Shown here piece after piece: positions 1 to 8,411 of a stretch of 64,000 bases of DNA. The notes under the pieces were generated by a model that worked only from the letters and a program-made list of their open reading frames with translations, did not search any database and was not told the origin of the DNA. How positions within the stretch are numbered: the first letter of the stretch is position 1; each line of letters starts with the position of its first letter. Source of the DNA: Acinetobacter calcoaceticus (GTDB taxonomy: Bacteria; Pseudomonadota; Gammaproteobacteria; Pseudomonadales; Moraxellaceae); contig NZ_LS999521.1 of assembly GCF_900520355.1 (NCBI RefSeq), positions 2,356,001 through 2,420,000 of the forward strand. The letters run 5' to 3'. The position numbers were made by a program, and so were the translations under genes.

Positions 1-1547
1 ACCAAATTGGCTATCCAGTTTTAATTAAAGCCAGTGCTGGCGGTGGTGGCAAAGGCATGAGTTTGGTTGAGCGCAGTGAAGATTTTCTGCATGCCTTAGC
101 CTCGTGTAAACGTGAAGCCAAATCAAGTTTTGGTAATGATGATGTCTTGATTGAACGCTATGTGATTCAACCGCGTCATATTGAAGTACAAGTGTTTGGT
201 GACACACATGGCAACTATGTTCATTTATTTGAGCGCGACTGCTCTGTGCAACGTCGTCACCAAAAAGTGCTAGAAGAAGCCCCTGCTCCACAAATGCCGA
301 GCGAAAAGCTTGATGCAATGCGTCAAGCTGCAATTGATGCTGCTCGTGCCGTAGATTATGTCGGTGCAGGTACGGTCGAGTTTATTGTGGAACAAGATGG
401 TACGGCGTATTTCATGGAAATGAATACCCGTTTACAAGTCGAGCACCCAGTGACTGAAATGATTACCGGTGAAGACTTGGTTGAATGGCAACTTCGCGTA
501 GCTTATGGCGAACCTTTACCAAAACTACAGAACGAATTGCAGATTCACGGGCATGCGCTCGAAGCACGAATCTATGCCGAAGAACCTGAAAAAGGCTTTT
601 TACCTGCAATTGGTAAAATTGACTATTTGCACTACCCAACTCAAAACCAATATGTGCGTGTAGACAGCGGTATTGTTGAAGGCGACGAAATCACGACGTA
701 TTACGACCCTATGATTGCCAAACTCATTGTATGGGGTAAAAATCGTGAAGCTGCACTCATTCAAATGCAACATGCCTTAAGTCAATTCCATGTTGACGGT
801 TTAGGGAACAACATTGCATTTCTTGAAAAGATTGTTCGCAGCGACTCATTCAAACAAGTCAAGCTTGATACCAACCTGATTCAACGCGAACAAAACTTCT
901 TGTTTAGCCCTGAAGAGATCAAACCAGAACTTGTGGTGGCAGCAGCATTTATTGAGTTTTTAAGTAAACTTAACAACAACAGCTCAAGCCAAAAACAGCT
1001 TTGGCAGGCTCAACCGCTATGGCGTTTAAATATTACCTATCAGCACAGTATTAAACTGAACTATTTAAACCAAAATTTCCAAATCAAATTTGCCTCAAAT
1101 GAGCACGGTTTTACCGCAGAATATAACGGACAAAGCTACCCTATTTCTGGTCAATTGATTGATTCACATACTGCCTCTGTTCAAATTGATGGTACTAAGC
1201 AAAAGCTATCTTTTAATCAAAGTCAGCAAGGCATTACGCTATTCCAAAATGGGCAAAGCTATAAGTTTGCTTATATTCGCCAAGACTTTAATCAGGCAGA
1301 TAGCCAAGCCGATGAAGGCCACTTAAAAGCACCAATGCCGGGTGTAGTCACGCAAGTTCTGGTGAGTGCAAATCATAGCGTGAAAAAAGACGATATTTTA
1401 ATGACGCTTGAAGCCATGAAAATGGAGTACACCATCCGAGCTCCTAAAGACGGCTTGATTGTAGACTCCTATTTCCAAGTTGGTGATCAGGTCAAAGCTG
1501 GCGATGAGCTTGTGGAATTTCAGCCTGCTCAGGAGGAAGTTGCATGA
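1..1547 (+). CDS. liuD: Methylcrotonyl-CoA carboxylase, biotin-carboxylase/biotin-carrier (alpha) subunit, 5' truncated by the window
   Basis: The reading frame is open from base 3, giving about 514 C-terminal residues of a protein usually near 660. The glycine-rich ATP-grasp loop (KASAGGGGKGM) is visible at bases 27-59, before the first ATG, so that ATG is internal. Then come the ATP-grasp active-site region (MEMNTRLQVEHPVTE), the biotin carboxylase C-terminal domain, a less conserved linker and the biotinyl domain with the EAMKMEY biotinylation site near the C terminus. The family carboxylates a biotin group and hands CO2 to the acyl-CoA. The methylcrotonyl-CoA specificity is inferred from the overlapping HMG-CoA lyase gene, as in leucine (liu) operons; acetyl- or propionyl-CoA carboxylase subunits look alike. 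Confidence 0.88.
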   Translation, partial: QIGYPVLIKASAGGGGKGMSLVERSEDFLHALASCKREAKSSFGNDDVLIERYVIQPRHIEVQVFGDTHGNYVHLFERDCSVQRRHQKVLEEAPAPQMPSEKLDAMRQAAIDAARAVDYVGAGTVEFIVEQDGTAYFMEMNTRLQVEHPVTEMITGEDLVEWQLRVAYGEPLPKLQNELQIHGHALEARIYAEEPEKGFLPAIGKIDYLHYPTQNQYVRVDSGIVEGDEITTYYDPMIAKLIVWGKNREAALIQMQHALSQFHVDGLGNNIAFLEKIVRSDSFKQVKLDTNLIQREQNFLFSPEEIKPELVVAAAFIEFLSKLNNNSSSQKQLWQAQPLWRLNITYQHSIKLNYLNQNFQIKFASNEHGFTAEYNGQSYPISGQLIDSHTASVQIDGTKQKLSFNQSQQGITLFQNGQSYKFAYIRQDFNQADSQADEGHLKAPMPGVVTQVLVSANHSVKKDDILMTLEAMKMEYTIRAPKDGLIVDSYFQVGDQVKAGDELVEFQPAQEEVA

Positions 1548-2446
1548 GTGAGTTTGTCAAAATTGTGGAGGTCGGCCCCAGAGACGGTCTCCAAAATGAA
1601 AAGCAGGCTTTAACAGTTGAACAACGCTTAAACTTTATTAATGACTTGATAAAAGCGGGCCTAAAATCAATTGAAGTAGGTTCATGCGTTTCGGCAAAAT
1701 GGGTGCCGCAAATGGCTCAAAGTGATGAGCTATTTAAGCGGTTACCGCAGACCACAGATGTGCAATTTAGTCTGCTTACTCCAAATATCAAAGGTTTTGA
1801 GATGGCTCAAGCGGTAGGATGCAAAGAGGTTGCGGTTTTTACCGCAGCTTCTGAAAGCTTTACTCGTAAAAACATTAACTGCTCTATTGATGAAAGTTTT
1901 GAAAAATTTAGTGATGTCATGGCAGCAGCGAAAGCACATAACATACGTGTGCGCGGCTATGTCTCTTGTATTGTCGATTGCCCGTATGAAGGCGCGATTG
2001 CACCTAAGCAAGTGGTAAAAGTTGTTAAACGGCTCTATGACATGGGCTGCTATGAAGTATCTTTAGGTGAAACCGTTGGCACTGCAACGCCAGATCGAGT
2101 TCAAAAGGTTTGGCAAGCGTGCCTCTCTGAACTAGACAGCAAGGTTTTGGCAGGACATTTTCACAATACCTATGGCATGGCAATTGCCAATATTTATCAG
2201 TCCCTACAGCAAGGCATTCGCGTTTTTGATTCATCCCTTGCGGGACTTGGTGGTTGCCCTTATGCCAAAGGTGCCTCTGGCAATGTATCGACTGAAGATT
2301 TGTTCTATTTACTATCCCACATGGGGTTTGAAACTGGCATCGACTTAGAAAAACTGATGCAAGCCAGCCAAAATATTAGCAATGTATTAAACCGAAAAAG
2401 CTTGTCGAATTATGCAAATGCTTATTGGCAAACCAAGTGTGCGTAA
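1544..2446 (+). CDS. liuE: Hydroxymethylglutaryl-CoA lyase
   Basis: A 300-residue TIM-barrel aldolase of the HMGL-like family. It splits HMG-CoA into acetoacetate and acetyl-CoA, the last step of leucine breakdown. The N-terminal VEVGPRDGLQNEK carries the conserved Arg-Asp pair, AGHFHNTYG holds the metal-binding histidines, and the family cysteine signature GLGGCPYAKGASGN is present near residue 233. The ATG overlaps the previous stop by four bases (ATGA), and AGGAGG lies just upstream, so it is translationally coupled to the carboxylase. It is the last gene of the operon; the next gene is on the other strand. Confidence 0.95.
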   Translation: MSEFVKIVEVGPRDGLQNEKQALTVEQRLNFINDLIKAGLKSIEVGSCVSAKWVPQMAQSDELFKRLPQTTDVQFSLLTPNIKGFEMAQAVGCKEVAVFTAASESFTRKNINCSIDESFEKFSDVMAAAKAHNIRVRGYVSCIVDCPYEGAIAPKQVVKVVKRLYDMGCYEVSLGETVGTATPDRVQKVWQACLSELDSKVLAGHFHNTYGMAIANIYQSLQQGIRVFDSSLAGLGGCPYAKGASGNVSTEDLFYLLSHMGFETGIDLEKLMQASQNISNVLNRKSLSNYANAYWQTKCA

Positions 2447-2476
2447 CAATAAATTCAATAATTAAAATAGCTCAGT

Positions 2477-2516
2477 ATCTGGTATAAGGCTGAATATATT
2501 AGGCTAAGTACCAGAT
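2477..2516. terminator. Possible stem-loop after the leu operon
   Basis: ATCTGGTA at 2477-2484 pairs perfectly with TACCAGAT at 2509-2516 across a 24-base loop, some 30 bases after the HMG-CoA lyase stop. No clear T-run follows, so an intrinsic terminator is only a possibility. The rest of 2447-2707 is AT-rich and holds no convincing gene. Confidence 0.3.
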
Positions 2517-2707
2517 CATCGCGTCTACTTTCTATCTCATTCTATTCATGAATTGGGACTAAATTTCTTTATGCAATTTATTTAAAATTTTGAATTAATC
2601 TCTGTATTAAATGCCCCTCTCAACAGAAGCATTCTCTACCCTATTTTTATTCTAATCCGTCTTATTCTTCATCCTTTTCTAGCTTAGTCCTTAAAAAATT
2701 TATCTTA

Positions 2708-3649
2708 TTATTTATAAAAATAAGATGCATCCATTTCAATTCTTGGCGAAATATATTCTTCCACCCAATCCAACCATGCACGTGTTTTTGCATCAATAAA
2801 ATGGCGTGAAGGCAATAAGGTATAAACCCCAATATCGGGCGAACGCCACTCTGGCAAGATATGGCATAATCTTCCATTCTGAACTGCCTCTAAGGCCGAA
2901 AACATCGGTAATAAGGCCACACCCATGTCCTGTTGCACCACATCTAATAATAACTCTGGGTTATCTGCAATGAGTTGCCCGCCAATATCAATTTGATAAG
3001 ACTCACCATTTGCATTTAACAAGTGCCAATCTGCTGTAATCGATGGGTTTACCAAGCGTAAACAGGCATGATTTTTTAAATCTTCTGGTGACTCAGGTTT
3101 TCCATGTTTCTCTAAGTACGCAGGTGAAGCACATAAAACAGAAAAAATAGTGCCTATTCTGCGAGCAACAAAGCGGGAATCTGTTAAAGATTCAGTGAGA
3201 TAGAGACTTACATCCACCCCTTTCGCCAACAGATCTGGAACGTACTGCGATGTCGTATATTCAACCGTTAACTCTGGATAATTTTTGCAAAATTCGGCCA
3301 TGACTGGAAAAACATAGTGATGCCCAAAGCTTCCCATGCTTAATACACGTAAACGTCCTTTAGGTTTTGAAGCGGTTCCAGCGACTTCTGATTCAGCCTC
3401 ATCCACCATTGAAATAACTTGACGACAACGTTCCGCATAAGCCGCACCAATATCGGTCAGTGCCTGCTGGCGTGTCGATCGTTGTATGAGTTTTGTACCT
3501 AAGCGTGTTTCTAGCTCGCTGATAAGACGTGAAACCTGTGCTGTGGTCAGATCCATCTGCTCAGCTGCTGCCGTGAAACTCCCGCTATCAATCACTTTCA
3601 GGAATGCATGCATTGCATGCAATAGTCCACCATCGAGATTTTTGCGCAT
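2708..3649 (-). CDS. LysR-family transcriptional regulator
   Basis: A 313-residue protein with an N-terminal winged helix-turn-helix (about residues 10-68, including AAEQMDLTTAQVSRLISELE) and a C-terminal LysR substrate-binding domain (about residues 95-300). It belongs to the CrgA-like subgroup with ETRLGTKLIQRSTRQ after the HTH. It is divergent from the indolepyruvate oxidoreductase gene with about 200 bases between the starts, the classic LysR arrangement, so that gene is its likely target. The inducer cannot be read from the sequence. Confidence 0.9.
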   Translation of the reverse strand: MRKNLDGGLLHAMHAFLKVIDSGSFTAAAEQMDLTTAQVSRLISELETRLGTKLIQRSTRQQALTDIGAAYAERCRQVISMVDEAESEVAGTASKPKGRLRVLSMGSFGHHYVFPVMAEFCKNYPELTVEYTTSQYVPDLLAKGVDVSLYLTESLTDSRFVARRIGTIFSVLCASPAYLEKHGKPESPEDLKNHACLRLVNPSITADWHLLNANGESYQIDIGGQLIADNPELLLDVVQQDMGVALLPMFSALEAVQNGRLCHILPEWRSPDIGVYTLLPSRHFIDAKTRAWLDWVEEYISPRIEMDASYFYK

Positions 3650-3651
3650 AA

Positions 3652-3676
3652 CGTAAATATCTTTTCCTAAATTACG
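3652..3676. promoter_or_regulatory. Weak inverted repeat in the LysR/oxidoreductase divergent region
   Basis: CGTAA at 3652-3656 and TTACG at 3672-3676 form a 5-bp inverted repeat with a 15-base spacer next to the LysR start codon. Size and place fit a LysR site, but a 5-bp arm in AT-rich DNA is weak evidence. Confidence 0.2.
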
Positions 3677-3854
3677 GATTGTTGCACCAGTTTAGATCAA
3701 CCACAATGACTAAATGTACATACATTGGCACTAATTCTTTTTAAGAAGAGGAACCGATCTTTTTTTTATTTTGTATGTCACTTGCTCCAAATATTCAACT
3801 GGATGTTGAAAAAAGAAAGTAGTTCGAACTACTAAAAATTCTAAGGAGATATAA

Positions 3855-6800
3855 ATGAACATCGCTACAAAAGTCACTCCAAATATTATTGCAACAAAGG
3901 ATGTGTCACTTGAAGATAAATATATAAGTGATAACGGTACAGCATATATGACTGGCATTCAGGCGCTTGTTCGCTTGCCTCTTGCCCAGACTCGCCGTGA
4001 TGCAATCAATGGCTATCATACTGCTGGTTTTATTTCTGGTTATCGCGGTTCCCCTGTTGGTAACTATGATAGTTTCCTTTGGCAAGTTGAAGGATTACTT
4101 AAATCCCATAATGTCGTATTTCAACCTGGTGTAAATGAAGACTTAGCTGCTACTGCAATTTGGGGCACCCAACAAGTTAACCTTTCAGGTCAAGGCAAAT
4201 ATGATGGAGTGTCTTCTTGGTGGTATGGCAAAGGCCCAGGTGTTGACCGTTCAGGCGATGTGCTCCGTCATGCTAACTTAGCTGGTACCTCTGAACGTGG
4301 TGGTGTGGTTGCCTTATTTGGTGATGACCACTCATGTAAATCTTCTACAATCCCTCACCAATCAGAACATGTCATGATTGGTTGCGGTATTCCAATTTTT
4401 TATCCAACATCCGTTCAACAGATTTTAGATTTTGGTGTTCATGCCATTGCAGTTTCACGTTTTTCTGGCCTATGGTCTTCAATGAAACTGGTCAGTGAAA
4501 TTGTGGAAACTTCCGCTTCAGTTCATGTTGATCTAAACCGAGTCACCCCAGTTATACCAGAAGATGTCGATTTCCCTGCCGACGGCGTTAATATTCGTTG
4601 GCCAGACCATGGCATTCAACAAGAAGAACGTCTTTATAAATATCGCTTACCTGCTGTTTTGGCCTATGCCCGTGCTAATAAAATTAATACCGTAACATGG
4701 CCTTGTGAAAATGCCCGTATCGGTATTGCCGCAAGTGGTAAAGGTTATTTAGATACAATTGAAGCCTTACGTATTTTAGGTATTGAAGATGAAACTGCCC
4801 AACAGCTTGGGCTACGTGTTTACCAAGTTGGAATGATTTGGCCTTTAGAACCTCAAGGTGTTCGTGAGTTTGCAGAAGGCTTGCAAGAACTGATTGTCAT
4901 TGAAGAAAAACGTCCAATTATTGAAACACAAATTAAAGATGAGCTTTACTCACTTCCTGATGGCAAACGCCCACATGTGATTGGTAAAGCAACTGATGGT
5001 AAAGGTGAATGGAGTACCTCTATTGAAGAAGCACCGCTCATTGGTCACTATGAGTTTCAACCTGAACCTATTGCAAAAATGCTGGCTACTCGCTTCTTAA
5101 AACTAGATATTCCAGAAAACTTAAAAGTACAAATTCAAAATAGAATCGACTTATTACTAAAAGCAGAGCAAGAATCAAAACGTGTTATTGATCTTGCCGA
5201 GCGTAAACCTTATTTCTGTAGTGGGTGCCCACATAACTCATCAACTGTAGTCCCTGAAGGTAGCCGAGCACTGGGTGGTATTGGTTGTCACTATATTGCT
5301 GTTTCGCTTGACCGTGGTACCGAAACCTTCTCTCAAATGGGCGGTGAAGGTGTAAGCTGGGTGGGTGCATCGCACTTTACTAATGAAAAACATATTTTCG
5401 CGAACCTTGGTGATGGAACCTATTTCCACTCGGGTTACTTAGCAATCCGTCAATCTATCGCTGCAAAAACTAATATTACCTACAAAATCCTCTACAACGA
5501 TGCTGTCGCTATGACGGGTGGTCAACATGTAGATGGGCATTTGAGCGTTGCACAATTAACTCGCCAACTCGATGCCGAAGGTATTAAGAAACAAGTCATT
5601 GTGACTGATGAAGTTAAACTGTTAAACGAAGAAGATGGTATTGCACCAGGTGTAGAAATTCGCCACCGCAATGAACTCGATGCTGTTCAACGTGAATTGC
5701 GTGAAGTTTCGGGTGTTACCGCTTTAATTTATGTACAAACTTGTGCAAGTGAAAAACGCCGTCGCCGTAAACATGATGCCTACCCTGACCCAGCTGAGCG
5801 TTTATACATTAACAGTGATATTTGCGAAGGCTGTGGCGACTGTTCGAAAAAATCAAACTGTTTATCTATCGAACCTGTAGAAACAGCTTTAGGTACTAAA
5901 CGTCAAATTAACCAAAGTAGTTGTAATAAAGACTTCACTTGTGCCGAAGGGTTCTGTCCAAGTTTTGTGACGGTTCATACACGTGATATGAAACGTCCAG
6001 CAAAATTTGAAGGAATTGGCGCAGGCTGGCCGACATCACCAATCATTCCTCAGTTATATGATGTTCCAAGTCGTATTATGGTCGGTGGTATTGGTGGTAC
6101 AGGTGTTGTAACTATTGGTGCCCTCCTTGGTATGGCAGCTCACCTCGAAGGTAAAGCAACACGTGTTATGGACATGGCTGGACTTGCTCAAAAAGGCGGT
6201 ACGGTTTATTCATATGTACAACTTGCAGCAAGTGATGATCAAATTTCCTCTACCAAAATTCCGGCAGGACAATGTGAATTACTCATTGGTGCCGATGCCG
6301 TAGTCGCGGGTGGTAGTGCAGCTCTTTCTCGCTTAAGAGATGATGCTTTAGTCATTGTTAATGAAGACAGCACGCCTACTTCTGAATTTATTAAATCTCG
6401 TGACTGGTTTGCACCGATTACCGATTTAATTGATCGTCTTCGTGGTCATGTTCATCAAGGTCAACTGGTTTCTCTACCAGCAGCTCGTATTGCAACACAA
6501 CTAATGGGCGATGCAATCTATACCAACCAGTTATTACTAGGTATGGCATGGCAATCTGGCCGCATCCCGCTATTACGTGAAAGCATTGAAAAAGCAATTA
6601 AGTTAAATGGTACGGCAGTTGAAAAGAACCTTGAAGCTTTCCGTGTGGGTTGTCACCTTGCAAGTGATCCAACTTTAGCTGCACGTTTACTCGCAGCAAT
6701 GCCAAAAACCAAAACACCGCAAACCTTGGCTGAACTTATTGAAGACCGCTCTGCTCGTCTGACAGAATATTGGAATGACGCTTACGCAACTAAATACCGT

Positions 6801-7337
6801 ACCCTTGTAGAACTGGCTGCTAAAAAGTTACCAGAAGAATTAACCGGCACCATCGCAACTCAGTTATACAGAGTCATGGCGTATAAAGATGAATATGAAG
6901 TTGCACGTTTGTTAACAGGCAAAAGCTTCAAAGAATCGATTGAAACACAGTTCGGCAAAGGCTTACGTTTAACATACCATCTTGCTCCACCAGCGTTACT
7001 CGGTGGCCTGAAAAATGTGCGTAAACGTGCGTTTGGTTACTGGATGCGTTTCCCAATGATGATGCTTGCTCGCTTGCAATGGCTCCGTGAAACTTTCCTC
7101 GACCCATTTGCGCGCCAAGAAGAGCGTCAACACGAACAAGCATGGCGTGACCGTTACATCGCATTTGTTGAAGCACTTGTTGAAGCTCCAGAAAATCATA
7201 ACTTGGCTGTTGCTGAAGAAATTGCAAAATTACCAGCAGAAGTACGTGGTTATGGACATATCAAAATGAAAGCAATGGACGCTGCAAAAGTACGTTGGGA
7301 TGAACTTACACCAACACTGATTAAAGTTCGTAGCTAA
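3855..7337 (+). CDS. Indolepyruvate ferredoxin oxidoreductase, fused alpha/beta form
   Basis: A 1160-residue 2-oxoacid ferredoxin oxidoreductase in which the subunits of the archaeal IorA/IorB enzyme are joined in one chain. The N-terminal pyrimidine-binding part includes ISGYRGSPVGNYD; the middle thiamine-diphosphate part includes FCSGCPHNSST; a cysteine-rich stretch (ICEGCGDCSKKSNCLS, then CNKDFTCAEGFCPSF) around residues 655-705 probably binds an iron-sulfur cluster; the gamma-type domain follows with GGIGGTGVVT near residue 742. The family oxidatively decarboxylates aryl pyruvates to aryl-acyl-CoA. The start is fixed by AAGGAG six bases before the ATG. Substrate (indole-, phenyl- or branched pyruvate) is inferred only. 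Confidence 0.88.
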   Translation: MNIATKVTPNIIATKDVSLEDKYISDNGTAYMTGIQALVRLPLAQTRRDAINGYHTAGFISGYRGSPVGNYDSFLWQVEGLLKSHNVVFQPGVNEDLAATAIWGTQQVNLSGQGKYDGVSSWWYGKGPGVDRSGDVLRHANLAGTSERGGVVALFGDDHSCKSSTIPHQSEHVMIGCGIPIFYPTSVQQILDFGVHAIAVSRFSGLWSSMKLVSEIVETSASVHVDLNRVTPVIPEDVDFPADGVNIRWPDHGIQQEERLYKYRLPAVLAYARANKINTVTWPCENARIGIAASGKGYLDTIEALRILGIEDETAQQLGLRVYQVGMIWPLEPQGVREFAEGLQELIVIEEKRPIIETQIKDELYSLPDGKRPHVIGKATDGKGEWSTSIEEAPLIGHYEFQPEPIAKMLATRFLKLDIPENLKVQIQNRIDLLLKAEQESKRVIDLAERKPYFCSGCPHNSSTVVPEGSRALGGIGCHYIAVSLDRGTETFSQMGGEGVSWVGASHFTNEKHIFANLGDGTYFHSGYLAIRQSIAAKTNITYKILYNDAVAMTGGQHVDGHLSVAQLTRQLDAEGIKKQVIVTDEVKLLNEEDGIAPGVEIRHRNELDAVQRELREVSGVTALIYVQTCASEKRRRRKHDAYPDPAERLYINSDICEGCGDCSKKSNCLSIEPVETALGTKRQINQSSCNKDFTCAEGFCPSFVTVHTRDMKRPAKFEGIGAGWPTSPIIPQLYDVPSRIMVGGIGGTGVVTIGALLGMAAHLEGKATRVMDMAGLAQKGGTVYSYVQLAASDDQISSTKIPAGQCELLIGADAVVAGGSAALSRLRDDALVIVNEDSTPTSEFIKSRDWFAPITDLIDRLRGHVHQGQLVSLPAARIATQLMGDAIYTNQLLLGMAWQSGRIPLLRESIEKAIKLNGTAVEKNLEAFRVGCHLASDPTLAARLLAAMPKTKTPQTLAELIEDRSARLTEYWNDAYATKYRTLVELAAKKLPEELTGTIATQLYRVMAYKDEYEVARLLTGKSFKESIETQFGKGLRLTYHLAPPALLGGLKNVRKRAFGYWMRFPMMMLARLQWLRETFLDPFARQEERQHEQAWRDRYIAFVEALVEAPENHNLAVAEEIAKLPAEVRGYGHIKMKAMDAAKVRWDELTPTLIKVRS

Positions 7338-7366
7338 TAAATTGCTTAAAAATTAAAACTCGAAAT

Positions 7367-7396
7367 AAAAAAGTCATCCTCAGGGATGACTTTTTT
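7367..7396. terminator. Bidirectional terminator between converging genes
   Basis: A 13-bp stem (AAAAAAGTCATCC with GGATGACTTTTTT) closes on the tetraloop TCAG. The A-run and T-run make it work for both the oxidoreductase (+) and the thioesterase gene (-). Confidence 0.9.
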
Positions 7397-7410
7397 ATGG
7401 ATTCAAATAT

Positions 7411-8214
7411 TTATTTGGTCATCTTACGTAAAGTCAAAATCTGCTCGCTTCTTCCAAATGGGCCATAGAGGTCATGTAAAACTGCACTTGTTAAGCCAAT
7501 GCCATCCGATCCATATTGCTGAACAGTTTCCAAACCTAACCATTTACCTTGCGGATAACGATGCATGTGAATTTGCAAATCAAGATTTGGAAACCCCCAC
7601 GTAAATTCACCTTCTTGTCTTGGTACAATTCCGTTTGCGGTATCCACCATTCCAATTAAGTGTGCGAAATCTGTGGTCGGCTGCCCTTCAACCATTTCTT
7701 TATCATTATTTAGCCAAACAATGCCTTTACCTGCTCGATGCTGATCATTAATTTTTGTCACTAGTGTTTGAATAAAACCACCCGGCCATCTTTTCATACC
7801 CTTCCACTCTGTAAAAGAGTCTGGATGATGAACTGGCTGATCTTCAAGCCCAGCAATATCGGAACTGTCTTGAGTACACATTCGCCATGCTCTGGCAACA
7901 ATACAAGTTTTACCTTGTGCTTGCATTTCAGCTTCAATCAGCTCAATTGTTTTTCCGGCACGAATCACTTGGGTCTTAATTGTAAATTCACCAAATGCAA
8001 TAAGACCGAAAATATCAAAACTAATTCGACCAATTCGCATATCTTGTCGTGGTGAAAACTGCTCTAACTCTGCTGCGATTACGCCACTTGCAGGTGCCAT
8101 GTGCTGTTCATGAGGATTCCAAGCTCCTTGTGCATGAACAGTTGAGCAATAATGAGCAATAACTTCACCTTGAGGACCAATGGTTCTATTCAGTAATTGA
8201 TAATAAGCATTCAT
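7411..8214 (-). CDS. Acyl-CoA thioesterase-like protein (double hotdog)
   Basis: A 267-residue protein that looks like the TesB-type double-hotdog thioesterase group, with a possible substrate-edge region GRISFDIFGLIAFGEFTIK and a C-terminal repeat ending in ASAVLHD-like GLTSAVLHDLYGPFG. The frame is open to a GTG at 8265, but the ATG at 8214 has GGAAAG seven bases upstream and is chosen. The predicted role is hydrolysis of acyl-CoA esters; no catalytic residue can be assigned by eye. It lies downstream of, and on the same strand as, the long acyl-CoA dehydrogenase. Confidence 0.65.
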   Translation of the reverse strand: MNAYYQLLNRTIGPQGEVIAHYCSTVHAQGAWNPHEQHMAPASGVIAAELEQFSPRQDMRIGRISFDIFGLIAFGEFTIKTQVIRAGKTIELIEAEMQAQGKTCIVARAWRMCTQDSSDIAGLEDQPVHHPDSFTEWKGMKRWPGGFIQTLVTKINDQHRAGKGIVWLNNDKEMVEGQPTTDFAHLIGMVDTANGIVPRQEGEFTWGFPNLDLQIHMHRYPQGKWLGLETVQQYGSDGIGLTSAVLHDLYGPFGRSEQILTLRKMTK

Positions 8215-8350
8215 GATTTTCTTTCCGTAGTCCTTATCCAACATCAATATTTGATGAAAATTCACGTTTTAATGCTTATGTTAACCCTCTATTTCTTTGG
8301 CTCAACTGGTTTTTCCTACCAAAAACTCATGAGTCTAAAGTTACAAATTT

Positions 8351-8393
8351 AATCAATGGGTAAAATTCCACATGAAAATCCCACCCATTGATT
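8351..8393. terminator. Stem-loop after the acyl-CoA dehydrogenase
   Basis: AATCAATGGGT (8351-8361) pairs with ACCCATTGATT (8383-8393), an 11-bp perfect stem just after the stop at 8412 on the minus strand. The T-run is poor, so it may be a weak terminator or RNA-stabilising hairpin. Confidence 0.5.
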
Positions 8394-8411
8394 CTCAAAA
8401 ACTACTATTTA

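Noticed and set aside
2447..2707. A gene or regulatory RNA after the HMG-CoA lyase
   Set aside because: Only one hairpin with a long loop is seen; the rest is featureless AT-rich DNA.
7411..8265. GTG start at 8265 for the double-hotdog gene
   Set aside because: The ATG at 8214 has GGAAAG at ideal distance; the extra 17 residues are not supported.
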